Part shown: in pieces, positions 9,294 through 18,569 of the stretch
How the letters are laid out: each line of letters begins with the position of its first letter
Numbering within the stretch: position 1 is the stretch's first letter
NCBI RefSeq assembly: GCF_004135625.1
Contig: NZ_SDPV01000002.1
Coordinates: 1,178,001 to 1,242,000, forward strand
Direction: 5' to 3'
Source of the DNA: Pelagerythrobacter rhizovicinus
GTDB taxonomy: Bacteria; Pseudomonadota; Alphaproteobacteria; Sphingomonadales; Sphingomonadaceae
Length of the DNA: 64,000 nucleotides
Position numbers and translations under genes: made by a program
The notes under the pieces: model-generated
The model's input: only the letters and a program-made list of their open reading frames with translations
What the model was told of the DNA's origin: nothing
Databases searched by the model: none

Positions 9294-10085
9294 ATGGGTT
9301 ACGATAGAGGCCGCCGGGGTCGCGGACGCGACAAGCGCGATGGTTTCGGTGAAGACGGGTTCGATCCTTTCGGCGGGCCTGGCGGAGATTTCGGACAAGG
9401 CGGTTTCGGCGGCGACCGGTTCGGCGGCGGCGACCGCTTCGGTGGCGGTGGCGATCGCTTCGGTGGTGGCAGCGGCGGCGGAGGCGGTGGCCGTTTCGGC
9501 GGCGATCGTGGCGGACCGCGCGGTGGCGGTGGCGGAGGCGGAGGCGGCGGTTTCAGCCGCATGCCGGCACAGGTCGTCGGCACCGGCAAGGGAACGGTCA
9601 AGTTCTTCAACGGCCAGAAGGGTTTCGGCTTCATCCAGCAGGAAGGCGGCGGTGAGGACGTGTTCGTCCACATCAGCGCTGTCGAGCGCGCCGGTCTCGA
9701 AGGCCTCGGCGAAGGGCAGGAGCTCGAATTCAACCTCGTCGACCGCGGCGGCAAGATTTCCGCGCAGGACCTGCAGATCGTGGGCGATGTCGTTCCGGTT
9801 CAGGCGCGCAGCGATCGCCCCGATCGCGGCGGTGAGCGCGGCGGTGCCCCGCAGCGCGAATTGACGGGCGAAAAGGCAACCGGCACGGTCAAGTTCTTCA
9901 ATGCGATGAAGGGCTTCGGCTTCCTCGTCCGCGACGATGGGCAGCCCGACGCGTTCGTCCACATCAGCGCGGTGGAGCGTTCCGGCCTGACCGGCATCAA
10001 TGAGGGCGAACGCTACGAGTTCGACCTCGAGGTCGATCGACGAGGCAAGTACTCGGCGGTCAACCTGGTGCCCGTCCAGGGCTGA
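9294..10085 (+). CDS. Double cold-shock-domain protein with Gly-rich N-terminus
   Basis: A 263-residue protein. Residues 1-95 are a low-complexity Gly/Arg/Asp/Phe tract with repeated DRFGGG units and runs of Gly. Two cold-shock domains follow: the first near 100-165 with [15 protein letters not shown] and DVFVHIS, the second near 195-262 with [16 protein letters not shown] and [10 protein letters not shown]. Both keep the RNP1 (KGFGF) and RNP2 (VFVHI) nucleic-acid-binding motifs. Tandem CSD proteins are common in Alphaproteobacteria, but the long Gly/Phe-rich arm is unusual. The 262-bp leader upstream could hold a cold-responsive untranslated region; no clear sigma-70 boxes were identified. 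Confidence 0.9.
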   Translation: MGYDRGRRGRGRDKRDGFGEDGFDPFGGPGGDFGQGGFGGDRFGGGDRFGGGGDRFGGGSGGGGGGRFGGDRGGPRGGGGGGGGGGFSRMPAQVVGTGKGTVKFFNGQKGFGFIQQEGGGEDVFVHISAVERAGLEGLGEGQELEFNLVDRGGKISAQDLQIVGDVVPVQARSDRPDRGGERGGAPQRELTGEKATGTVKFFNAMKGFGFLVRDDGQPDAFVHISAVERSGLTGINEGERYEFDLEVDRRGKYSAVNLVPVQG

Positions 10086-10142
10086 CGCGCCTGCTTCCTG
10101 CCCGGTGTTTGACCGGGCGGCAGCGAAAATCTAGACGGTGCG

Positions 10143-10175
10143 AATGGCGGCTCTGAGGGGCCGCCATTTGTCGTT
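10143..10175 (+). terminator. Intrinsic terminator after the cold-shock gene
   Basis: Arms AATGGCGGC (10143-10151) and GCCGCCATT (10160-10168) form a perfect 9-bp stem with an 8-base loop, followed by the T-rich TGTCGTTT. It separates the cold-shock gene from argD. Confidence 0.65.
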
Positions 10176-10206
10176 TCCCGATCCCGATTCGCGAAGGATT
10201 CTGCCG

Positions 10207-11397
10207 ATGTCGATCACTCCGCTCATGCCCGTTTACCCGCGTTGCGGCGTGCGTCCGGTGCGCGGCGATCACTGCCATCTGATTGACGAGGACGGCACCC
10301 GCTATCTCGATTTCGCGAGCGGCATCGCGGTCAACCTGCTCGGCCACAGCCACGACGGCCTGATCGGCGCGATCCAGCGCCAGGCGGCGACGCTCATGCA
10401 CGTCTCGAACCTTTACGGCAGCCCGCAGGGCGAAGCGCTGGCCGAGCGGCTGGTGGACAAGACCTTCGCCGATACGGTGTTCTTCACCAACTCGGGCGCC
10501 GAGGCGGTCGAATGCGCGATCAAGACGGCGCGCGCCTATCATCAGCAGGCGGGCAACGGTGAACGCTACGAACTGATCACCTTCAAGAACGCCTTTCACG
10601 GGCGAACGATGGCGACGATCAGCGCCTCCAACCAGGAGAAGATGCACAAGGGTTTCATGCCCCTGCTTGGCGGCTTCAAGTACGTCGACTTCGACGATCT
10701 TGAAGGCGCGAAGGCGGCGGTCGGGCCGAACACCGCAGGCTTCCTGGTCGAACCGATCCAGGGCGAGGGCGGCATTCGTCCCGCGTCCGACGCATTTATG
10801 AAGGGGCTGCGCGCCCTGGCCGACGAGCACGACCTCATGCTGGTGCTCGACGAAGTCCAGTGCGGCGTTGCGCGCACGGGCAAGCTTTACGCCTACGAGC
10901 ACTACGGCATCGAGCCAGACATCCTCGCCACCGCGAAGGGCATCGGGGGCGGTTTTCCCCTCGGTGCGTGCCTCGCGACGGAGAACGCCGCGCGCGGCAT
11001 GGGCTTCGGGACGCACGGCTCGACCTACGGCGGCAACCCCCTCGCGATGGCCGCGGGCATGGCGGTGATGGACGCGGTCGCGAACGACGAGTTTCTCGCC
11101 GAAGTGACCGTGAAGGGCGAGCGCATCCGCGCCCGGCTCGAACAGTTCATCGGCAATTACCCCGATCTGTTCGAACTCGTGCGGGGGAAGGGCCTGATGC
11201 TCGGCATCAAGATGAAGGTCGAGAGCCGGCCGTTCTTCGTCCATCTGCGCGACAATCACCAGTTGCTGACGGTGGCCGCGGGCGACAATACTCTGCGCGT
11301 CCTGCCGCCGCTGGTGATCGGTGACGCCGAGATCGACGAATTCTTCGACAAGCTCTCGGCCGGCGCCGCCGACTACGTGATCCCCGAGGCGGTTTGA
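10207..11397 (+). CDS. argD: Acetylornithine aminotransferase
   Basis: A 396-residue class-III PLP aminotransferase. It has [14 protein letters not shown] near residue 95, [10 protein letters not shown] near 130, LDEVQCG near 215 (PLP-ring Asp), and the Schiff-base lysine in [13 protein letters not shown] near 245. It converts N-acetylglutamate semialdehyde to acetylornithine in arginine synthesis (and may also serve the lysine pathway). The start was placed at ATG 10207 (MSITPLMP) with GAAGGAT upstream; an in-frame GTG at 10138 falls in the preceding terminator. Its stop overlaps the argF start (TGATG at 11395-11399), so the two are translationally coupled. Confidence 0.93.
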   Translation: MSITPLMPVYPRCGVRPVRGDHCHLIDEDGTRYLDFASGIAVNLLGHSHDGLIGAIQRQAATLMHVSNLYGSPQGEALAERLVDKTFADTVFFTNSGAEAVECAIKTARAYHQQAGNGERYELITFKNAFHGRTMATISASNQEKMHKGFMPLLGGFKYVDFDDLEGAKAAVGPNTAGFLVEPIQGEGGIRPASDAFMKGLRALADEHDLMLVLDEVQCGVARTGKLYAYEHYGIEPDILATAKGIGGGFPLGACLATENAARGMGFGTHGSTYGGNPLAMAAGMAVMDAVANDEFLAEVTVKGERIRARLEQFIGNYPDLFELVRGKGLMLGIKMKVESRPFFVHLRDNHQLLTVAAGDNTLRVLPPLVIGDAEIDEFFDKLSAGAADYVIPEAV

Positions 11398-12326
11398 TGA
11401 CCGTCCGCCACTTCCTCGACCTCTCCGACGCGGGGACGGACGCCCTTGCCGCGATGATCGATGATGCGCAGCAGCGCAAGGCGGCGCGCCGTGACTGGCC
11501 GAAGGGCAAGGCTGACGCCGACGCTCCGCTCGCCGGACACGTGCTGGCGATGGTGTTCGAGAAGAACTCGACCCGCACTCGGGTCAGCTTCGATATCGCC
11601 ATGCGCCAGCTCGGCGGTTCGGCGCTGGTGCTCGATTCGGCTTCCAGCCAACTCGGCCGCGGCGAATCGGTCGCCGACACCGCGCGCGTGCTCAGCCGCA
11701 TGGCGGACGCGATCATGCTGCGAACCGACGATCATGCGAAAGCGGAGGAGATGGCGCGCCATGCCAGCGTGCCGGTGATCAACGGCCTGACGGACCGCTC
11801 GCACCCATGCCAGATTGTCGCCGACCTCCTCACCGTGGTCGAGCGCGGCAAGCCGCTGCCCGGGCTGGAAGTTGCCTGGCTCGGCGACGGCAACAACGTG
11901 CTTCACTCGATCCTGGAGGCGGCCGGGCTGTTCAAGTTCAACGTCCGCATCGCCACACCGAAGGGCTACGAGCCTGATGGCGAATTCGTCGAGACGGCGC
12001 GCGCCCGCGGAGCGCAGGTAACGCTGACCGGCGATGCGGCCCAGGCGACGACAGGCGCCGACGTGGTCGTCACCGACACCTGGGTGTCGATGGGACAGGA
12101 CCACACGCACAACAAGCTTGCTGCGATGGCGCCGTTCCAGGTCAACGAGGCGCTGATGGCGCGTGCCAAGCCCGATGCGCCCTTCCTCCACTGCCTGCCC
12201 GCACACGTGGGCGAGGAAGTGAGCGAGGATGTGTTCGAAGGCCCGCAATCGGTCGTGTTCGACGAGGCGGAGAACCGCATTCACGCGCAGAAGTCCGTCC
12301 TGCTCTGGTGCTTCGGAAAGCTTTGA
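11397..12326 (+). CDS. argF: Ornithine carbamoyltransferase
   Basis: A 309-residue transcarbamylase that makes citrulline from ornithine and carbamoyl phosphate. Carbamoyl-phosphate contacts are seen as STRTR near residue 56 and HPCQ near 136. The ornithine loop is near VTDTWVSMG (225-233), and the catalytic HCLPAH lies near 263. The length and motif order match anabolic OTCs. ATG 11397 overlaps the argD stop by one base. argD-argF-hslO is a familiar order in sphingomonads. Confidence 0.95.
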   Translation: MTVRHFLDLSDAGTDALAAMIDDAQQRKAARRDWPKGKADADAPLAGHVLAMVFEKNSTRTRVSFDIAMRQLGGSALVLDSASSQLGRGESVADTARVLSRMADAIMLRTDDHAKAEEMARHASVPVINGLTDRSHPCQIVADLLTVVERGKPLPGLEVAWLGDGNNVLHSILEAAGLFKFNVRIATPKGYEPDGEFVETARARGAQVTLTGDAAQATTGADVVVTDTWVSMGQDHTHNKLAAMAPFQVNEALMARAKPDAPFLHCLPAHVGEEVSEDVFEGPQSVVFDEAENRIHAQKSVLLWCFGKL

Positions 12327-12365
12327 GCGCGTCCACGCCTTACTTTCGCTGACTCGCCGCCCCAT

Positions 12366-13268
12366 ATGCGCGGCATGACGGACCGGACCGAGACCTTCTC
12401 CGACAAACTGCTGGGCTTCACGATTCCTGCGCACAACGCGCGCGGCAAGGCCGTGCGGCTCGATCGCGCGATCGACGAGATTCTTGCCGCGCACGACTAC
12501 CCGCCTGCCATCACGCATCTGCTGGCCGAAGCGCTCGTGCTGGCTACGCTGATCGGCGGACTGCTCAAGGACGAGAGCGGGCAATTGACCATGCAGGCGC
12601 AGACCGAAGGCGGCGTCGTACGCTTGCTGGTGTGCGACTACCGCAACGGGCAGCTTCGCGGCTATGCCGATTTCGACCGCGAACGGCTGACCGAGCTCGG
12701 AGCCAATCCGTCGCTCTTTGCGCTTTTCGGGAAGGGATATCTCGCGGTCACCTTCGACATGGCAGGCGGCGACGGGCGCTATCAGGGCATCGTCCCGCTC
12801 GAAGGTGAGACGCTGGCCGAAGCTTGCGAGACCTACTTTGCGCAATCGGAGCAGATCCCCACGCTGATCCGCGTCGCCGCGCGGGCCAGGGAGAATGGTT
12901 GCATCGCCGGCGGTCTGCTCGCGCAGCACCTGCCGGACGGGGAGGAAGGCCGCGAGCGGCTTCATGCGCGAACGGATCATCCCGAATGGGAGCACGTGAT
13001 GGCACTCGCCGGAAGCACCCGGCATGAGGAGCTCGTCGATCCCGCGCTTTCGCTGGATGCTCTGGTGTGGCGGCTGTTTCACGAGGAAGAGGAAGTGCGT
13101 GTCCAGCCCGGCGCGTCGATCGCCCGCGGCTGCCGCTGCTCGATCGAGCACTACGAGGAGGTCATCAGCCGCTTCCCCGAAGAAGATCGGGCCGAGATGC
13201 GAGATGAGACAGGATTGATTCTCGTCGACTGCGCCTTCTGCTCGAAAGTGTTCGAGATCGAGGCATGA
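12366..13268 (+). CDS. hslO: Redox-regulated chaperone Hsp33
   Basis: A 300-residue Hsp33 holdase, activated by oxidative unfolding. The N-terminal two-thirds is the substrate-binding domain (DKLLGFTIP near 13, LIGGLLKDESGQLTMQAQTEGG near 65). The C-terminal zinc module has CRCSIEHY near 258 and CAFCSK near 290, giving the four Cys of the CxC-x(n)-CxxC switch. The start is ATG 12366, with a second ATG at 12375. It lies 39 bp after argF and is probably the last gene of the argD-argF-hslO operon. Confidence 0.93.
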   Translation: MRGMTDRTETFSDKLLGFTIPAHNARGKAVRLDRAIDEILAAHDYPPAITHLLAEALVLATLIGGLLKDESGQLTMQAQTEGGVVRLLVCDYRNGQLRGYADFDRERLTELGANPSLFALFGKGYLAVTFDMAGGDGRYQGIVPLEGETLAEACETYFAQSEQIPTLIRVAARARENGCIAGGLLAQHLPDGEEGRERLHARTDHPEWEHVMALAGSTRHEELVDPALSLDALVWRLFHEEEEVRVQPGASIARGCRCSIEHYEEVISRFPEEDRAEMRDETGLILVDCAFCSKVFEIEA

Positions 13269-13354
13269 ACAGGCTGTCGCATAGATGCAACGGCTTGCCG
13301 TCAGAAGGATGATACATATCTAGATCGGCAGACGAGCTGTCGGGAGATTGACCA

Positions 13355-13762
13355 ATGCTCAAGTCGTCCATCGCTGCGCTCCGACCGATTGCAATGGTCG
13401 CAGGTCTTGCAGCGGGTATCTCCGCCGCTGCGCAGGCGCCGAGCCTTGCCATGCTCGATCGGCTCGAGCCGGGGCAGTGGCAACTGCGTTTTCGCGACGG
13501 CAGCTCGACGCAGCAGATCTGCGTCCGGAACGGCCGCGAGCTGATCCAGTTGCGGCACCCCGACAGCAAGTGTTCGCGCTATGTCGTGGAGGATGGCCAG
13601 GACGAGGTGACCGTCCAGTACACCTGCCGCGGCCCTAACTACGGGCGGACGAGCATCCGCCGCGAAACCGGCTCGCTGGCGCAGGTGGAAAGCCAGGGGA
13701 TCGCCGGCGGGCTCCCGTTCCAGTTCACTGCAGAGGCCCGCCGCACGGGCAACTGCCGCTGA
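13355..13762 (+). CDS. Exported hypothetical protein (DUF3617-like)
   Basis: A 135-residue protein with a signal peptide (MLKSSIAALRPIAMVAGLAAGISAAAQA). The mature part has LEPGQWQLRF, two early Cys (QQICVRN and DSKCSRY) and two later Cys (YTCRG, and GNCR at the end), probably forming periplasmic disulfides. The pattern of 'PG.W' followed by paired Cys resembles DUF3617, a family without known function. It stands alone between hslO and queC. Confidence 0.65.
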   Translation: MLKSSIAALRPIAMVAGLAAGISAAAQAPSLAMLDRLEPGQWQLRFRDGSSTQQICVRNGRELIQLRHPDSKCSRYVVEDGQDEVTVQYTCRGPNYGRTSIRRETGSLAQVESQGIAGGLPFQFTAEARRTGNCR

Positions 13763-13824
13763 CGAGAGCAGGGGCGGCGACACCCGCCATTGCTCTGCCG
13801 GGATTTTCTCCCTAGCGCGCCGGA

Positions 13825-14529
13825 ATGGGATCGAACACGGACAATCGGCGCGATGTGGCAGTGGTGCTGCTGTCCGGAGGGCTCGACTCGATGGTTTCCG
13901 CCGCGCTGGCACGCGAACGCGGCTTTGCCTTGCATGCGTTGACGATCGACTACGGTCAGCGGCACCGGATCGAGATCGACGCGGCGAGGAACATTGCCGC
14001 GATGCTGGATTGTGAGCGGCACGTCGTTCTTCCGCTCGATCTTGCCGTGTTCGGCGGCTCGGCGCTCACCGACGACATCGATGTGCCGACCGGCGGAGTG
14101 GGGACCGATATCCCGGTCACTTACGTACCGGCGCGCAACATCGTGTTCCTTTCGCTCACCCTCGCATGTGCTGAAGCTGCCGACGCACGCGATATTTTCA
14201 TCGGTGTGAACGCGCTCGACTACTCGGGCTACCCCGACTGCAGGCCCGAATTTATCGCGGCCTTCGAGGAGATGGCGCGGCTCGGCACCAAGGCTGGTGT
14301 CGAAGGCCGCGCAATAACGATCAACGCGCCGCTACAGCACATGTCCAAGGCGGAGATCGCTGCCGAGGCGCACCGGCTGGGGCTGGACACCGGCCTGAGC
14401 TGGTCCTGCTACGCGCCAACCGCGAGCGGCCGTGCATGCGGGCTTTGCGATAGCTGCCGCTTGCGCCAAAAGGGATTCGCCGAAGCGGGGTTGGAGGACG
14501 GGATCAGCTATGAACGACACCCAGACTGA
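13825..14529 (+). CDS. queC: 7-cyano-7-deazaguanine synthase
   Basis: A 234-residue ATP-dependent enzyme of queuosine precursor synthesis, turning 7-carboxy-7-deazaguanine plus ammonia into preQ0. The PP-loop [12 protein letters not shown] is near residue 12 and [10 protein letters not shown] near 40. [12 protein letters not shown] and [17 protein letters not shown] lie in the middle, and the zinc-binding C-terminus has [14 protein letters not shown] plus the earlier SCYAP Cys. The start is ATG 13825. Its last 20 bases overlap the start of the next MFS gene. Other queuosine genes are not in the window. Confidence 0.94.
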   Translation: MGSNTDNRRDVAVVLLSGGLDSMVSAALARERGFALHALTIDYGQRHRIEIDAARNIAAMLDCERHVVLPLDLAVFGGSALTDDIDVPTGGVGTDIPVTYVPARNIVFLSLTLACAEAADARDIFIGVNALDYSGYPDCRPEFIAAFEEMARLGTKAGVEGRAITINAPLQHMSKAEIAAEAHRLGLDTGLSWSCYAPTASGRACGLCDSCRLRQKGFAEAGLEDGISYERHPD

Positions 14530-16126
14530 CGGGCCGCATGCGCCCGCCGAGGCGGAGCGCGCGCGGGAGAAGGTGCCAGCATACAGCTGGTACGCACTCG
14601 GGGTTCTGGTGGTCGTCTACATTCTCAATTTCATCGACCGGCAAATCCTCTCGATCCTCGCGAACGACATCAAGCTCGACCTGGGGGTGGAGGACGACTA
14701 CCTCGGCTTCCTCTACGGCACGGCGTTCGCCGTGTTCTATGCGCTGTTCGGCATCCCGCTGGGCAAGCTCGCCGATAGCTGGAAACGGTTGCGCCTGATG
14801 AGTCTCGGCCTGGCGCTTTGGTCGACCATGACCGCGCTCTCCGGCTTCGCTCGCAACGCAGCCACGCTGACGGTGGCTCGCATCGGCGTGGGCGTCGGGG
14901 AAGCGACCGCAAGCCCTGCCGCCTATTCGCTGATCTCGGACTGGTTCCCGGCGCGCCTGCGCGCGACGGCGCTGGCGATCTATTCCTCGGGCCTCTACCT
15001 CGGCGGGGGCATATCGCTGCTCATCGGCGGACTGGTGGTCGAGAACTGGAACGCAGCGTACCCGGGCGGCGGGCCATTCGGGCTTGTGGGCTGGCAAGCT
15101 GCCTTTCTGGCAGTGGGCGTTCCCGGAATTCTGCTGGCAGCCTGGGTCCTGACGCTACGCGAGCCGGTTCGCGGCGCGATCGACGGGTTGCCGACACCGG
15201 AAGATCCGCAGCCTTTCCGCGGGTTTCTGGGTGAGCTCGTTCAGGTCATTCCCCCGTTCACGCTGATCGGCGCAGCGGCGCGAGGCGCACGCGGCCTCGT
15301 CGCGAACATCGCGGGCGCGATTTTCTTCGCCGCGCTCGCCGTGCTCCTGTCGTCTGCAGTTCCGGCGACTTCGTCGCTCGTGCCCGGCCTCTCGGACCAG
15401 TGGCTCTTTCTCGCGGTAGGCTACTACGCCGTGTTCAGCTGGGCGATGTCGCTCAGGGCACGGGACCTGCCGACCTTCAGGCTCACCTGGGGCTCGCCCG
15501 CATTTCTCACGGTCGTCCTGGGATACGGCACGGTCGCCTTCGTCTCCTATTCCGCCGCCTATTGGGGCGCCCCTTATGCCGAGCGCGCGCTCGGCGCGGA
15601 CAAGAGCGACCTGGGCTGGTTTCTCGGCGCGCCCTCTGCCGTGGCCGGCTTTCTCGGCGTGATCATCGGAGGCCGGATGGCGGACTTCCTGCTCGAGCGC
15701 CGCCCCACCGGGCGTGTCTGGGTGGTGATGTTCGGCCTCCTCGCCTCGGTACCGCCGCTCGTGGTCGCCTACAACACGTCGAGTCTGATCATGTTCTATG
15801 TGGCAAGCTTCTTCGCCCAGATGACGTCGGCTTCGGCGCTCGGCGCCGCGGCGGCGAGCAGCCAAGCGCTCGTCCTGCCGCGCATGCGCGGCCTTGCCAC
15901 GGCGATCTTCTTTCTCTCGACGACGTTGATCGGGCTCGGGATCGGCCCCTTCATGGCCGGCTATGTCTCGGCCACCAATGGCGACGATCTGACTCTCGGC
16001 ATCATGTCGACGCTGATAGTCGTCCCGATCGGCTTCGTCCTGCTGCTCGCGGCGCTCAAGCTGGCGCCCGCTGCGGGCGCCAGCGTGGTCGAACGCGCGC
16101 GCGCAGCGGGCGAAGTTTTGCGCTAG
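14510..16126 (+). CDS. MFS transporter, spinster-like
   Basis: A 538-residue major facilitator with about 12 transmembrane spans. ATG 14510 ([10 protein letters not shown]) lies inside the queC 3' end; upstream in-frame codons are antisense-like or queC overlap and were not used. [16 protein letters not shown] sits in TM1, followed by [11 protein letters not shown] (the MFS loop 2-3 motif) and [19 protein letters not shown]. These are typical of the spinster family (sphingolipid or unknown substrates) that is abundant in sphingomonads. A large central cytoplasmic loop is seen near residue 230. The substrate is unknown. Confidence 0.85.
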   Translation: MNDTQTDGPHAPAEAERAREKVPAYSWYALGVLVVVYILNFIDRQILSILANDIKLDLGVEDDYLGFLYGTAFAVFYALFGIPLGKLADSWKRLRLMSLGLALWSTMTALSGFARNAATLTVARIGVGVGEATASPAAYSLISDWFPARLRATALAIYSSGLYLGGGISLLIGGLVVENWNAAYPGGGPFGLVGWQAAFLAVGVPGILLAAWVLTLREPVRGAIDGLPTPEDPQPFRGFLGELVQVIPPFTLIGAAARGARGLVANIAGAIFFAALAVLLSSAVPATSSLVPGLSDQWLFLAVGYYAVFSWAMSLRARDLPTFRLTWGSPAFLTVVLGYGTVAFVSYSAAYWGAPYAERALGADKSDLGWFLGAPSAVAGFLGVIIGGRMADFLLERRPTGRVWVVMFGLLASVPPLVVAYNTSSLIMFYVASFFAQMTSASALGAAAASSQALVLPRMRGLATAIFFLSTTLIGLGIGPFMAGYVSATNGDDLTLGIMSTLIVVPIGFVLLLAALKLAPAAGASVVERARAAGEVLR

Positions 16127-16138
16127 ACGGCCGGCGCC

Positions 16139-16711
16139 TCAGGCGCGTTCGAGCACGCCGCAGGCGATCCGCGAGCCGGCGTTGCCGGTGGGATCGGTGC
16201 GATAATCGTCGGCATCCGCATGCACGACCACCGCGGTGCCATCGGCATCGAACAGCGCGTCGATCGCGCTCGCGCCGCCGTTGCCCAGCTCGACGGTGGC
16301 CGATGCGTTGCCGTCGGCGCCGGCGACGAGATTTGGAAGATCGCCCAGGTGGCTGCCGGCCGGGTTCTCGTGGCCATGCTCGTTGTCGGCAGGATTGAGA
16401 TGTCCGCCTGCGGAAGTGAAGTCTGGCGGCGTGCACTCGCCCGTCGTGTGAAGATGAAAGCCGTGCGGCCCTTCCGGAATTCCTGTGAGGGTGGCGCTGA
16501 GCGAAAGATCATCGCCTTCCGCCAGCAATTCGACCGTGCCGGCCGGGGTGCCGTCCGCGAGCGCGAGCGAAGCCGTCCCTACCGTCTCGCTGGTGGGCGC
16601 AGCCGACCTGTCCTCGCCCGAAGCATTCTCATCCGATGGATCTGACGCGGGAGAACAGGCCGCGAGTGCGGCCACGCTGGCCAGGGATGCGAGAAGAGAT
16701 AGACGAATCAT
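16139..16711 (-). CDS. sodC: Cu/Zn superoxide dismutase, lipoprotein form
   Basis: A 190-residue SodC. The lipobox is LAAC near residue 21 (MIRLSLLASLASVAALAAC), followed by an acidic Ser-rich linker to about 50. Cu ligands are seen in GFHLHTTGEC near 95; bridging and Zn ligands in GGHLNP and HENPAGSHLGDLPN; the last Cu His in VVVHADADDY near 165; and the disulfide Cys and catalytic Arg in GSRIACGVL. It dismutates superoxide in the periplasm. The start ATG 16711 with AGGAGCC just upstream was preferred over an in-frame TTG at 16735. Confidence 0.93.
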   Translation of the reverse strand: MIRLSLLASLASVAALAACSPASDPSDENASGEDRSAAPTSETVGTASLALADGTPAGTVELLAEGDDLSLSATLTGIPEGPHGFHLHTTGECTPPDFTSAGGHLNPADNEHGHENPAGSHLGDLPNLVAGADGNASATVELGNGGASAIDALFDADGTAVVVHADADDYRTDPTGNAGSRIACGVLERA

Positions 16712-16747
16712 GAAAGGCTCCTGTTTTGCGAACACGGTAGCCTTAAC

Positions 16748-16775
16748 AAAAAAGGGGCCGGATTGCTCCGGCCCC
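16748..16775 (-). terminator. Intrinsic terminator after the OmpA gene
   Basis: Read on the minus strand: GGGGCCGGA, a 4-base loop, TCCGGCCCC, then six T. The arms are 16767-16775 and 16754-16762. It lies 29 bp after the OmpA stop and separates that gene from sodC. Confidence 0.85.
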
Positions 16776-16804
16776 TTCCCTTGAAATCGTCGCTTTCGCG
16801 AGAC

Positions 16805-17890
16805 TTACATGCCCGAACCCGGACCGTAGGTGATTTCCACCCGACGGTTCTGGAGCTCGCGCACGCCGTCCGCGGTCGGAACGCGCGGCTGCGATTCGCC
16901 GAACGCCTCGCTCGAGATCCGCGTATCGGGGATGCCCCGACCGGTGAGATACGAGCGAACCGAGGCGTTGCGGCGCTCGGCCAGACCCATGTTGTAGGCC
17001 TGCGTACCCGAACGGTCGGTGTGACCGGCAAGCATGACCGAAGCCGAACCGCAATCCGCATAGGCCGAAACCGCGTTGTCGAGAATGGTCGCAGCCTCGG
17101 GCGTGATGTCCGACTTGTCCCATTCGAAGAACACGATGTACGGGCCCTGGTTGCACACCGGCGCAGGCGGCGGCGGGGGCGGCGGCGGCGGCGGCGGCGG
17201 CGGGGGCGGCGGCGGGGGCGGCGGGGGCGGCGGAGCCGCAGGTTCGCCACCGAAGTTGAACGTCAGCGTGCCCAGGATCGAGTGCGACCGGAAACGCGTG
17301 TCCGCCTGACCACCGGCCGCGTCGACCAGCGTAACGTCTTCCGCGTTGAAGAAGCGATAGCGCAGGCCGACGTCGATGTTGTCGGTCAGAGGCGCGCGGA
17401 CGCCGGCAAGAGCCTGCCACGCGAAGCCGGTGTCCGAATCGTCGATGACGTTCGGGCCGCCGATCGTGGCGTCGAGGCTGGTGCGCGCAACACCGGCACC
17501 GGCGCCGACGAAGCCCTGCAGACCATCATCTTCACCGAAGTCGACCAGTCCGTTCAACATGAACGCAAGAGCGCTGGCGTCACCGCCGGCGTCGAACTGA
17601 TCGCCCTCGGCCGTCAGCGTGCTGATCGGCGCAGAGCGATAGCTGGCATCGGCTTCGAGACGGAAGCCGCCGAAGTCGTAGCCGACCACGCCGCCAAAGT
17701 CGTAGCCCGTGTCCGTGTCGGCACCAGCGGTATCGATAACGTCGCCATCGGCGTCGACGATGTCGAAGTCGAAGTCTTCGACGATCATCGGGCCGCCTTG
17801 GCCTTCGATGTACCACTGGCCGTCACGTGCGAGGGCCGGCGATGCAAGGGCCGTAGAGGCCATCGCCAATCCAATGACGAGTTTCCGCAT
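16805..17890 (-). CDS. OmpA family outer-membrane protein with 23-residue polyproline linker
   Basis: A 361-residue outer-membrane protein. The signal peptide is MRKLVIGLAMASTALASPALA. An eight-strand beta-barrel domain (about 22-215) has alternating aromatic strands and two Asp-rich loops. An uninterrupted run of 23 prolines follows (codons 17165-17233, mostly CCG/CCC). Then comes the OmpA peptidoglycan-binding domain with FFEWDKSDIT, LAGHTDRSGTQAYNMGLAERR and the final NRRVEITYG. The C-terminal domain should anchor the barrel to peptidoglycan. A second in-frame start at 17992 lacks signal-peptide character. A GGGGAA sequence precedes ATG 17890. It is monocistronic, ending in a strong terminator. 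Confidence 0.93.
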   Translation of the reverse strand: MRKLVIGLAMASTALASPALARDGQWYIEGQGGPMIVEDFDFDIVDADGDVIDTAGADTDTGYDFGGVVGYDFGGFRLEADASYRSAPISTLTAEGDQFDAGGDASALAFMLNGLVDFGEDDGLQGFVGAGAGVARTSLDATIGGPNVIDDSDTGFAWQALAGVRAPLTDNIDVGLRYRFFNAEDVTLVDAAGGQADTRFRSHSILGTLTFNFGGEPAAPPPPPPPPPPPPPPPPPPPPPPPAPVCNQGPYIVFFEWDKSDITPEAATILDNAVSAYADCGSASVMLAGHTDRSGTQAYNMGLAERRNASVRSYLTGRGIPDTRISSEAFGESQPRVPTADGVRELQNRRVEITYGPGSGM

Positions 17891-18082
17891 TATATAATTC
17901 CCCTTTTCAGCGAAATAGAGCCACCGAGTGCTCTGTTTTCTAACTTTTCCCCAAGAGGGAGGCAAGCGGCCAATGTCCCGAAACTGTTGCAATAATGCCT
18001 CGCTTTGGGATGCTCCGGCCGAAAACTTGAACGAATTGACCCTCCTGTGCCTCCCCGAACGCGCGATCCCCGATTGGGTTCC

Positions 18083-18544
18083 TCATTCGGTGCGGGGCAA
18101 GATCCCTGCAACGCGGAGAGTTTCGATAAGGTTATCAATCACGGTGCGCGCCTCGGCGTCGATCGTGCTCCCTCCGGTGGGGTTTTCCGGCGCGGCAGCC
18201 CGCAGCCATTCGCCATCGTAGAGCGCGACCTGCCGGGCCGCCTTGTCGAATACGCGCAGCCCGTCGCGCGGGGCGCTGAACAGCCAGCCGCCCGCCTGCC
18301 GTCCCGCGAGCTGGCCCGCGCGTCCGTTCCAGTCGCCGGTCGGGGCCGGGCCCACGATCCACACCTCGCCTTCCGCCGGCGCAGCGGGCGGATCGTCTGC
18401 CTCTCCCTCGACTGCGCAGTGCAGGAGCATGTCGATCCGCGCATGTGATTCGTTGACGATGAATTCTTTCTGCGACTGCGCGGGGAAAAGGTGAGGCAGA
18501 TCGAACCGCGGCGTCGCGGATTCGAAAGTTACGGGCTGTGACAT
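18083..18544 (-). CDS. DUF2793 protein at the 3' end of the GTA cluster
   Basis: A 153-residue protein (ATG 18544, MSQPVTFESAT). It has the DUF2793 pattern: RFDLPHLFPAQSQKEFIVNESHARIDMLLH near the N-terminus, EGEVWIVGPAPTGDW in the middle, and GQLAGRQAGGWLF. The family sits beside phage or GTA tail genes and is thought to be tail-associated, possibly fibre-like; this is inference from context. It lies 25 bp after g15 on the same strand and is the last gene of the cluster. Confidence 0.8.
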   Translation of the reverse strand: MSQPVTFESATPRFDLPHLFPAQSQKEFIVNESHARIDMLLHCAVEGEADDPPAAPAEGEVWIVGPAPTGDWNGRAGQLAGRQAGGWLFSAPRDGLRVFDKAARQVALYDGEWLRAAAPENPTGGSTIDAEARTVIDNLIETLRVAGILPRTE

Positions 18545-18569
18545 GATGCTTGGCTCCCATGGCAAGAGG

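Noticed and set aside
9299-9754. Proline-rich minus-strand frame opposite the Gly-rich cold-shock gene
   Set aside because: It is simply the complement of Gly codons (GGC/GCC to CCG) and has no start context or motif.
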